Shown here: piece after piece, positions 1 to 5,346 of the stretch
Layout: each line of letters starts with the position of its first letter
Position numbering within the stretch: position 1 is the stretch's first letter
Source of the DNA: a virus
Virus record (IMG/VR): IMGVR_UViG_3300050132_000140
Location: 1 to 46,813 of that record
Length of the DNA: 46,813 bases
Direction: 5' to 3' (one strand)
Position numbers and translations under genes: made by a program
The notes under the pieces: generated by a model
Databases searched by the model: none
What the model saw: only the letters and a program-made list of their open reading frames with translations
Told to the model about the DNA's origin: nothing

Positions 1-337
1 GTGGCCGCCGACCTGTGGCCTGTGTTCGTGGCGGCGGACCTGTCGCCTGTGTTCGTGGCGGCGGAACTGTCGCCTGTGTTCGTGGCGGCGGAACTGTTGC
101 CTGTGTTCGTGGCGGCGGACCTGTAGCCTGTGTTCGTGGCGGCGGAACTGTCGCCTGTGTTCGTGGCGGCGGACCTGTCGCCTGTGTTCGTGGCGGCGGA
201 ACTGTAGCCTGTGTTCGTGGCGGCGGACCTGTTGCCTGTGTTCGTGGCGGCGGAACTGTCGCCTGTGTTCGTGGCGGCGGAACTGTCGCCTGTGTTCGTG
301 GCGGCGGACCTGTAGCCTGTGTTCGTGGCGGGTGCTT
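1..337 (-). repeat. 27-bp coding tandem repeat, about 12 copies
   Basis: The unit is 27 bp and the copies are base-identical except at two positions. On the coding strand these are the first base of an NAC codon (TAC, GAC, AAC or CAC) and the third base of an AGK codon (AGG or AGT). In translation order the variable pairs are YR, DS, DS, NR, YS, DR, DS, YR, NS, DS, DR, HR. The copy at the window edge also carries synonymous changes, so it looks older. Confidence 0.95.
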
Positions 338-680
338 TTGTGAAGTCAACCTTATCAAGAATGAACTTCACGCCAAGACTGCACAGCGCGGTTAACGATA
401 GCTCTGCGCCGATGTGCAGCGTTTTCGCCACTCGCTTGCTATCTGACTCGGTTTGATCGCTTACGCCATCAGCGTCCACTTCGGCGTAGCGTCCGGTGTT
501 AGGTGGGTAATATCCAATCGCGTCGAGCGGGTTTTCGACAAAATGGAATCCCTGTTTACAGAGGTTAGCTGTGCCGGTGTGGGTGTAGGATTTACCTGCT
601 TCGTATTGAAATTTGACACCATCTTTCGGTGTGCAGGTAAAATCCTGGTTGAATCCTTTATACCCCTTCATCGTTGACAT
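1..680 (-). CDS. DUF7666-type phage protein with nonapeptide repeat tail (partial)
   Basis: This leftward gene starts at ATG 680 and stays open to the window edge, so its C-terminus is missing. A strong AAGGAAGG ribosome site lies 6 nt upstream, inside the end of the preceding gene. The first ~113 residues (MSTMKGYKGFNQDF..., then CKQGFHFVENPLDAIGYYP and RYAEVDADG, then a KVxxIGAELSL-like segment) match the phage DUF7666 domain as I know it. After it come 12 copies of a nine-residue unit, SAATNTG followed by two variable residues (D/N/Y/H, then R/S). Such repeat tails are known behind this domain, and their function is unknown. The gene is last in the visible leftward operon. The frame was read by hand from the reverse complement and contains no stop. 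A shadow frame on the other strand is also open because of the repeat. Confidence 0.85.
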   Translation of the reverse strand, partial: MSTMKGYKGFNQDFTCTPKDGVKFQYEAGKSYTHTGTANLCKQGFHFVENPLDAIGYYPPNTGRYAEVDADGVSDQTESDSKRVAKTLHIGAELSLTALCSLGVKFILDKVDFTKAPATNTGYRSAATNTGDSSAATNTGDSSAATNTGNRSAATNTGYSSAATNTGDRSAATNTGDSSAATNTGYRSAATNTGNSSAATNTGDSSAATNTGDRSAATNTGHRSAA

Positions 681-683
681 GTC

Positions 684-980
684 TTACCTTCCTTCTGCTT
701 TTTCGATGACGGCGCGGACGTTCGGCGGAACAATGAGACGCGCAAACTCGATCTGCACGACTAGAGCCTTGAGCTGTGTGAGAAGTTCAGGCGCAGCGGC
801 AATCAGGGCAAGGTTCCCCGTCATTTCAGCCGACAATCGTTTATTGAGGCGGGTCGATTCTTCAGTTAAACCGCACCACTTAGTAGTTCCAGCAAGGCAA
901 ATCTGCACTTCCTCGCCAGTCTCCCATTTAGCGGTTACGGTGTGCTCATGTGCAGTCCACGGTCCCGTTGTGTGTTCCAT
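684..980 (-). CDS. small phage protein of unknown function
   Basis: 98 residues. It starts at ATG 980 with an AAGGGAAG ribosome site about 8 nt upstream and ends 3 nt before the DUF7666 gene. The segment around residues 55-70 (GNLALIAAAPELLTQLKAL) resembles the NARLIAAAPELL motif common in short phage early proteins, followed by a helical C-terminus. No catalytic motif is seen. It is the first gene after the putative promoter at 1011-1039, so it probably shares a transcript with the DUF7666 gene. Confidence 0.75.
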   Translation of the reverse strand: MEHTTGPWTAHEHTVTAKWETGEEVQICLAGTTKWCGLTEESTRLNKRLSAEMTGNLALIAAAPELLTQLKALVVQIEFARLIVPPNVRAVIEKAEGR

Positions 981-1010
981 GATGTTATCTTCCCTTTCCG
1001 TACCGTAATT

Positions 1011-1039
1011 AGGTTAGACTCTCCAACTTTGATAGTCAA
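1011..1039 (-). promoter_or_regulatory. putative sigma70-like leftward promoter
   Basis: On the minus strand TTGACT (1034-1039) is separated by 17 nt from TAACCT (1011-1016), giving a predicted start near 1004 and a short leader to ATG 980. The -35 context GCACTTGAC is repeated in the candidate promoter at 7548-7577. This is pattern matching only. Confidence 0.5.
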
Positions 1040-1064
1040 GTGCTAAATTGGTGATTATGTCGAT

Positions 1065-1277
1065 TTAGTCCATGCATGGACAGTTTTTCATCTTTCTTGC
1101 CTCGGCGTGCCCGATATCCCTGAGCCTTGCCTTCCGCTGTCGCTTCGAGTCGGGGTGGGTGATGCCGTACCCCTTCAATGCCTGCTGGAGTGCGTACACG
1201 AGGGCTCCAGTAAGTGAGTTGCGGTATTGGTAGTTGAGTGAGAACCTTCGCTCCCATAGATCACGGTTGTGTCTCAT
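1065..1277 (-). CDS. small basic phage protein, unknown
   Basis: 70 residues, starting at ATG 1277 with an AGGGGAGA site 8 nt upstream. Its stop codon abuts the palindrome, which encodes the last residues (NCPCMD). The C-terminal half is rich in Lys and Arg (HPDSKRQRKARLRD). An overlapping alternative frame (1036-1257) has no ribosome site and was not chosen. The start lies 3 nt after the stop of the small membrane protein gene, consistent with an operon. Function unknown. Confidence 0.6.
   Translation of the reverse strand: MRHNRDLWERRFSLNYQYRNSLTGALVYALQQALKGYGITHPDSKRQRKARLRDIGHAEARKMKNCPCMD
1068..1081. promoter_or_regulatory. 14-bp palindrome GTCCATGCATGGAC, copy 1
   Basis: A perfect 14-bp palindrome. 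It covers the last codons of the 1065-1277 gene and lies about 30 bp upstream of the -35 box of the leftward promoter at 1011-1039. The same 14 bases occur at 3192, 7883 and 14244, and with one mismatch at 46793. The flanks are not conserved, which suggests a protein-binding site with exactly this core. Confidence 0.8.
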
Positions 1278-1279
1278 GG

Positions 1280-1420
1280 CTAGAATCTCCCCTGGTACTG
1301 CGTCTTGTGGAAGCCTGTTTCCTGTTCTTTGTCATCGGCTCGGATAATCATGTAAACCAGTGTCCAGACGATGACGGCGGCGATTGCGAACCGTAAAGCT
1401 TTCTTGAGTGTAGCTTTCAT
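1280..1420 (-). CDS. 46-residue single-pass membrane protein
   Basis: Read by hand: ATG 1420 to TAG 1280, preceded by GAGGG 3-4 nt upstream. The product has a basic N-terminus (MKATLKKALR), one hydrophobic segment at about residues 10-27 (FAIAAVIVWTLVYMII), then a charged tail (RADDKEQETGF...). This fits a small inner-membrane protein with its N-terminus inside. It is packed 2 nt from the next gene. Function unknown. Confidence 0.65.
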   Translation of the reverse strand: MKATLKKALRFAIAAVIVWTLVYMIIRADDKEQETGFHKTQYQGRF

Positions 1421-1501
1421 GTTCCCTCACTTTTGCCTCGGCGGTCCTTTGGATATCCGCCTGGGGGTTTACCGGCGCGGTGCTCTGCGCCGTCCATCGC
1501 C

Positions 1502-1951
1502 TCATGCTGTTAAGAGTGGAGTTTCAATGGAGACTTTGACGGCTGACTGTCCGCGTACTTTGCGCGTCTTGATGCGTCCCTCGGCGGCAGCTTTGCGCCA
1601 ATCGTAGTTTACTTCTTCGCGTGCTTTCCGCGCTGCATCGGCCTGCGCGTGGTAGGCTGCACAAAGCAACCAGTAACGCCCGTTGGAGTCCAGCGCGGCG
1701 AGCGAGTCCAGTACCGTCTTCTTCCAGCCAAACTCAATGCGGCTCTCGCCTGCGCCGTGGCGCACAAGCAGAAATACCCTTCCACGTTCGGCGGCGACGC
1801 GAAAATGATACGAGTGTGAATCAAGGCCATTTCCGCAACGCCCCGGCTCGTCGTAGAGAAGTTCTTCACCCTCGGCAACCGTGGGCGGGAAAAGGTGAGT
1901 CCGGTAATCTCCGTCTGTTCCGTTGATCGTTGGCTTTCCGCAGCAACACAT
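1502..1951 (-). CDS. Cys-rich N-terminus phage protein, unknown
   Basis: 149 residues beginning MCCCGKPTINGTDGDY. The cysteine-rich start followed by KPTING is similar to short phage proteins that open with a metal-binding-like CxCG motif. The centre (SYHFRVAAERGRVFLLVRHG) looks beta-rich. The C-terminal part (residues ~105-140) is helical and strongly charged. AGGA lies only 2-3 nt from the ATG, and the gene begins 4 nt after the stop of the upstream 1956-2129 gene. No enzymatic motif is recognised. Confidence 0.7.
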   Translation of the reverse strand: MCCCGKPTINGTDGDYRTHLFPPTVAEGEELLYDEPGRCGNGLDSHSYHFRVAAERGRVFLLVRHGAGESRIEFGWKKTVLDSLAALDSNGRYWLLCAAYHAQADAARKAREEVNYDWRKAAAEGRIKTRKVRGQSAVKVSIETPLLTA

Positions 1952-1955
1952 TTTC

Positions 1956-2129
1956 CTACTCGATTCCGGCGCGGCGTAGCGCGTCTTTTCTGGTGTAACC
2001 TTCGATGGTTACGGTCTTGCGCTTAGGCTTCGCGCCAAAGGCTTTCACTTCGAGCATGGTTGGATTCGTGAGTACTTCAACGGTAAACTTCCGCATAGGT
2101 AATCGTGGCGTCTGTGTGTTCGTTGTCAT
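1956..2129 (-). CDS. small phage protein ending in YTRKDALRRAGIE
   Basis: 57 residues from ATG 2129 (MTTNTQTPRLPMRKF...). The ATG overlaps the stop of the upstream gene as TAATG, and AAGGAAAGG sits just upstream, so I prefer it to the longer version starting at 2162. Two predicted strands (KFTVEVLTN, RKTVTIEGYT) and a short helix ending DALRRAGIE resemble small phage proteins that share this C-terminal pattern. No known function. Confidence 0.7.
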   Translation of the reverse strand: MTTNTQTPRLPMRKFTVEVLTNPTMLEVKAFGAKPKRKTVTIEGYTRKDALRRAGIE

Positions 2130-2341
2130 TAAGTAACCTTTCCTTTCCCTACTGAAATCCAATCACTCACGTAGGCGCTATAGCCATACATGGGATAGCG
2201 AATATTGAAAATGCGGAACGGATGCGATTCATCCCAGCGAATTCCGACTGTATTGTAGCGGGGAGAATACGCGAATTCAGCATCATTGATTGACTGGTTC
2301 TCTTTTAATCTCGCGTTTGCCTCTGCTTGTGCGTCGAACAT
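2129..2341 (-). CDS. small phage protein, unknown
   Basis: 70 residues, ATG 2341 to TAA 2129, with AAGGAAAGG 7 nt upstream. It has an N-terminal charged helix (DAQAEANARLKENQS) and a beta-rich, tyrosine-rich C-terminal half (YNTVGIRWDESHPF...YPMYGYSAYV). It is translationally coupled by TAATG to the following gene. Its leader contains a 25-bp element shared with the leader of the 2432-2788 gene. Confidence 0.65.
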   Translation of the reverse strand: MFDAQAEANARLKENQSINDAEFAYSPRYNTVGIRWDESHPFRIFNIRYPMYGYSAYVSDWISVGKGKVT

Positions 2342-2357
2342 TCAACTTTCCTTTCCT

Positions 2358-2382
2358 TGCCTTGGCGTAAAACCTGATAACC
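2358..2382 (-). repeat. leader repeat, copy A
   Basis: On the minus strand this reads as a TATCA-RR-TTTTACGCC-RAGGCA element. It matches positions 2813-2836 with a few substitutions and one indel. Both copies lie 15-35 nt upstream of a start codon in the same operon. Confidence 0.5.
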
Positions 2383-2388
2383 TCAAAC

Positions 2389-2415
2389 GCGGGCGAGAAT
2401 GCAAGGTTCGCCCGC
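2389..2415 (-). other. intercistronic hairpin
   Basis: GCGGGCGA (2389-2396) is the exact reverse complement of TCGCCCGC (2408-2415), with an 11-nt loop. It lies 17 bp downstream of the stop of the 2432-2788 gene. There is no T tract, so processing or attenuation is as likely as termination. Confidence 0.5.
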
Positions 2416-2431
2416 CTATGCCGTATCAGGG

Positions 2432-2788
2432 TTACAGCCCGTCAATGATTTTGGCTTGCCGTAGCAGTTCGGCGCGGAGTGCTTCCAGCATCGCGGGCCA
2501 TTCTCCGGGATGATCTATCGCGCAAGCGCAAGCGGTGGATGCGAGCACGCCAATGTTAAACCTGCTTACCAGTGTTTGCGCGGTGCGCTGCTTTGGTGTT
2601 GCGCCATCGCATCCGAATTCCGTTGCATACTGCTCGCAGTTGGCGAGGAGTTCTGCCTTGGTCGCATAGTGTGCGCCTACCTGGGCGGGCGTGTCGGTGA
2701 GGTCTACGAAACTCCAGCAACCGGGTTCGATCTGCCAGAATCCCAATTCCTTAAATCGCGTCTTGTGAATGATCGGTAATTGCATCAT
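2432..2788 (-). CDS. phage protein, unknown
   Basis: 118 residues starting MMQLPIIHKTRFKELGFWQIEPGCWSF. The N-terminal ~30 residues look like a compact beta unit with aromatic residues. The middle is a charged helix (KAELLANCEQYATEF). The C-terminus (GEWPAMLEALRAELLRQAKIIDGL) is an amphipathic helix, possibly for dimerisation. AAAGGA lies about 10 nt upstream, and the leader carries the second copy of the shared 25-bp element. No family recognised. Confidence 0.65.
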   Translation of the reverse strand: MMQLPIIHKTRFKELGFWQIEPGCWSFVDLTDTPAQVGAHYATKAELLANCEQYATEFGCDGATPKQRTAQTLVSRFNIGVLASTACACAIDHPGEWPAMLEALRAELLRQAKIIDGL

Positions 2789-2812
2789 CGCTAAAGTCCT
2801 TTCAGTGTGTTC

Positions 2813-2836
2813 TGCCTCGGCGTAAAATTTGATACC
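2813..2836 (-). repeat. leader repeat, copy B
   Basis: Second copy of the element at 2358-2382 (TTTTACGCCGAGGCA core on the minus strand), 25-48 nt upstream of the 2432-2788 gene. It could be a promoter-associated site or an mRNA leader element. Confidence 0.5.
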
Positions 2837-2880
2837 GGTTTCGGGGCCGTCCTGGTCGGGCGGTCGCCGGGTGGCCGGGG

Positions 2881-3108
2881 TTATGCGCTGGCCTTCCCGG
2901 ATTGTTCGCGCAGTGCGTCTAATTTCTGTTTGATCTCTCGAATGTGTTCATCCAATAAGACCGGGCTTCCTCTTCTGCGCCAATCCTGTAGGTGTTCAAT
3001 AGCGGATTGCATCTCCGTAACAGCATTTGCAAGATGTTCTCTTGCGGCGTCATAGTTCCATCCTGAGCGGTTTAGAACAGTGTCCTGTTCGTTATCGTCG
3101 TGCGTCAT
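2881..3108 (-). CDS. small helical phage protein
   Basis: 75 residues (MTHDDNEQDTVLNRSGWNYD...). Residues ~20-70 form one long predicted amphipathic helix broken at GSPV (REHLANAVTEMQSAIEHLQ, then DEHIREIKQKLDALREQ). This looks like a helical hairpin or coiled-coil. GAAAGG lies 7 nt before the ATG. Function unknown. It follows the VWA gene after a 96-nt gap that holds the second palindrome. Confidence 0.65.
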   Translation of the reverse strand: MTHDDNEQDTVLNRSGWNYDAAREHLANAVTEMQSAIEHLQDWRRRGSPVLLDEHIREIKQKLDALREQSGKASA

Positions 3109-3191
3109 CGTCTAACCTTTCTGCCCCTTGCCAGTTCCTTAGAACCTGGGGCCGTTCCTGTTTGCCCGCTAACCTTGCGGCTCGGGCTGGT

Positions 3192-3205
3192 GTCCATGCA
3201 TGGAC
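3192..3205. promoter_or_regulatory. 14-bp palindrome GTCCATGCATGGAC, copy 2
   Basis: Identical core to the other copies. Its last base is shared with the TAG stop of the VWA gene, so it sits exactly at the gene's 3' end and 84 nt upstream of the next start. No clear sigma70 promoter is visible in that gap. Confidence 0.8.
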
Positions 3206-4398
3206 TAATCGGTGATGGCTAGTACCTCGCCAAACGGTACGCGGGTGGTCCGTCCGTCTGTCACCCAAATAACAGGTACTTCGCAAGATTCGGGGAACTG
3301 ACCAAATCCGTCAGTGATATAAATCAAGCAAGCGGGTGTGATCTCTTGATTTTCTACCGCGTGACATACCGGGACAAAGCTAGTTCCTCCGAATCCTGCC
3401 GGGTTCCACTCCAACGGCTCGCCTTTGTAAAACTCATCTACGCGGGCGATTTCTGAATCCGCATAGTAAACGGTCGTCTTCGTGGGCTGACACTCGGCTA
3501 TGATTTGTTCGATTTCTGCCTTGGCCGCGTCCAGCGCGTGAGTATCCATCGACCCTGACGTATCGCAAGCAATTGCGATTTCTCCGAGTTCCTGTGACTC
3601 CAGCGAGGGCAAATATAACCCTTGCGCGATGTATCGCCGGTTCGGTTGCTTCCAACTAAAATCACTGGCGGCGTAGGTCTGCACAAATCGGCGGAGTGCC
3701 GATTTCCAATCAATCCGTGGCTTAACTGCCTCTGCTGCGAAGCGGGCCATTCCTCCGGGTAGCTTACCCTGGGCGCGTGCCTGGAGTGCTGCCTGCTGCG
3801 TAGCTTGCTGCCAATCTGCTTCGCTGGGTGCCGGTTCGCCGTCTTCGTCTGCGGTCGTCGGTGCGTCTCTTACCTCGCCTTGCGGGTCGGGTTCGCCGTC
3901 GCCGTCGCCGTCCTGCGGTTGGCCGTTGTCGTCCTGGTCCTGGTCCTGGCCGTCGCCGGGTTCCTGCTGGTTCTGGTCGTCGCCGTCGTCTTGCGGCGCG
4001 GGTTCGGGCAAGCGGGAATAAATCCACTCGGCTGACTTTCCTACTTCATCGCCGGTGGGCATCATGCAATCTTTGGGTAGGGTAAAGCCAGCGTCAATCA
4101 GTAGACCATTAATCGCTTTGTCTGCTGCCACGTTAAATTTTTTGTGGTCGCGTGCATCTCTCCGCCATGGATGACCAGCGGCACAATGCATTACTTCGTG
4201 AGCCAATAGCGCGACCGTCTGAGCGTGGCTGAGAGAGTCAATGAACTTGGGATTGTAGCCTAAACTGCGGCCATCTACCCAAGCGGCGTTTGTGGTTTTG
4301 TCTTCCTCAAGGCGAAGACCTAACACGAGAGAACCAAAAAAAACTTGGTCCAATACTAGGGATGTGCGGGCGCTGATCAATTTGTCTTTAGCACTCAT
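3205..4398 (-). CDS. DUF2201-like metallopeptidase/VWA protein
   Basis: 397 residues. The N-terminal third carries an HExxH zinc-protease-like motif (HEVMHCAAGH, H67/E68/H71). Residues ~131-195 are an extremely acidic Asp/Gln/Gly linker. The C-terminal third is a von Willebrand A domain with an intact MIDAS start, CDTSGSM (D279, S281, S283). This layout is typical of DUF2201-type proteins encoded beside MoxR ATPases. In other MoxR-VWA pairs the ATPase remodels or loads metal into a client through the VWA protein; the phage client is unknown. It lies downstream of the DUF3150-like and MoxR genes in one operon, and the stop abuts a palindrome. Confidence 0.85.
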   Translation of the reverse strand: MSAKDKLISARTSLVLDQVFFGSLVLGLRLEEDKTTNAAWVDGRSLGYNPKFIDSLSHAQTVALLAHEVMHCAAGHPWRRDARDHKKFNVAADKAINGLLIDAGFTLPKDCMMPTGDEVGKSAEWIYSRLPEPAPQDDGDDQNQQEPGDGQDQDQDDNGQPQDGDGDGEPDPQGEVRDAPTTADEDGEPAPSEADWQQATQQAALQARAQGKLPGGMARFAAEAVKPRIDWKSALRRFVQTYAASDFSWKQPNRRYIAQGLYLPSLESQELGEIAIACDTSGSMDTHALDAAKAEIEQIIAECQPTKTTVYYADSEIARVDEFYKGEPLEWNPAGFGGTSFVPVCHAVENQEITPACLIYITDGFGQFPESCEVPVIWVTDGRTTRVPFGEVLAITD

Positions 4399-4414
4399 CT
4401 TTTAGCCTCATCGG

Positions 4415-4454
4415 TGCCAGTATCACTGGCAGACGCGGGCGGACTGCCCCGCGT
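4415..4454 (-). other. two adjacent intercistronic hairpins
   Basis: TGCCAGT/ACTGGCA (4415-4431, 3-nt loop) is followed one base later by ACGCGGG/CCCGCGT (4433-4454, 8-nt loop). Both stems are perfect 7-bp pairs in the 62-nt gap between the DUF3150-like and VWA genes. No T tract follows, so mRNA processing or differential expression is likelier than full termination. Confidence 0.5.
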
Positions 4455-4460
4455 TTCGGC

Positions 4461-5342
4461 CTAGTTTGCCGCTGATACCTCGGGATACAAGCCGCGCATG
4501 GCGTTCATAAGTGCGGCGGTTTCGTCGGCTACATGCTGCCGGGTGCGGTCGTCTTTCCGTAGCGTTTCGGGTTCATTGTTCAGGGCCAAACGTTCTAGGC
4601 TCTGTCGGATGTCTTCCAGGTGGGAGTCTTCACCGATATTCAAGCGGGTTAGCACGTCGCAAAGTTCGCGGGCGTTCGTGACCAGCGTATCCCGGAAGAT
4701 TGCATCTGGGTCGGATAGCTTCTCATGCATCTTCTGAATGCAAGTGTACAGGCGTTGTACTGCGTCTGCCTGGGCCTCTTTGAGTGCGCTTGTAACCTTG
4801 TCTTCACACGATTTTGCAAGCTGGTCAATCTCTGCCTGTCCGAGAGATACGCGGAAATCTTCGCCGCGTGGCATCGGCTTAAAGTCGGCGGCAAGGGCAT
4901 ATTTCCGTCTTAGCTGGCTGATCGTTGGGAATTCCTCTTCCGACAGTAGCCCATTGCGGGTGCGCATCGCGGTCTCTTTCATGGCCGGATAGTCTGCGAT
5001 GAACGTTTCCAGCTTTGCTTCATACTCCTGCGTGCTCTTGCGAATCATGGTGGCGTATTCCATATAGTTAGCTACGGGAAGGAGTCTCCAGCCATCATCA
5101 GACCAAGCAAGCGTGTTTTTGTAATGCTCCTGGCGGACGTTGGCAAGGAATGAGTTAAGCTCTGCGTGGGTGGTCTGGCCTTTCAAGAGCAAGCTTTTGT
5201 TGTACCTGCCTGCGTCTTCGCTGGTCGCGTGCTTGTCGGCTACTTCCTTGCTGATTTTGGCGTCATACTTCTTAGCTGCCCAACATGAGATATTGAGAGA
5301 GACTAGCAGGGCGCGGGTGTGTACGTCATAGCGTGGTGTCAT
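4461..5342 (-). CDS. DUF3150-like partner of MoxR/VWA
   Basis: 293 residues from ATG 5342 (MTPRYDVHTRALLVSLNISC), chosen because AAGGTTAGG precedes it and it follows the MoxR stop by 4 nt; the track-like longer version would overlap MoxR. Recognisable conserved blocks are SCWAAKKYDAKISKEVADKH, DAGRYNKSLL, WSDDGWRLLPVANYMEY and SDPDAIFRDTLVTNARELC. These are shared with phage proteins found beside MoxR and VWA genes, which I associate with DUF3150. The fold appears mostly helical with coiled-coil stretches. It is presumably part of the same complex as the ATPase and VWA protein; the biochemical role is unknown. Confidence 0.75.
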   Translation of the reverse strand: MTPRYDVHTRALLVSLNISCWAAKKYDAKISKEVADKHATSEDAGRYNKSLLLKGQTTHAELNSFLANVRQEHYKNTLAWSDDGWRLLPVANYMEYATMIRKSTQEYEAKLETFIADYPAMKETAMRTRNGLLSEEEFPTISQLRRKYALAADFKPMPRGEDFRVSLGQAEIDQLAKSCEDKVTSALKEAQADAVQRLYTCIQKMHEKLSDPDAIFRDTLVTNARELCDVLTRLNIGEDSHLEDIRQSLERLALNNEPETLRKDDRTRQHVADETAALMNAMRGLYPEVSAAN

Positions 5343-5346
5343 TGTC

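Noticed and set aside
1-337. Diversity-generating retroelement as cause of the repeat variation
   Set aside because: No reverse transcriptase or template repeat is visible, and only one adenine position varies while neighbouring adenines do not.
15-395. Rightward 126-residue frame of ACVRGGG repeats
   Set aside because: It is the antisense shadow of the DUF7666-type gene's 27-bp repeat; it lacks a ribosome site and ends in unrelated sequence.
1036-1257. 73-residue leftward frame overlapping the 1065-1277 gene
   Set aside because: No ribosome site before its ATG, while the other frame has AGGGGAGA at good spacing.
3764-4085. Arginine- or valine-rich frames opposite the VWA gene
   Set aside because: They are shadows of the Asp/Gly/Gln-rich linker of the VWA gene.
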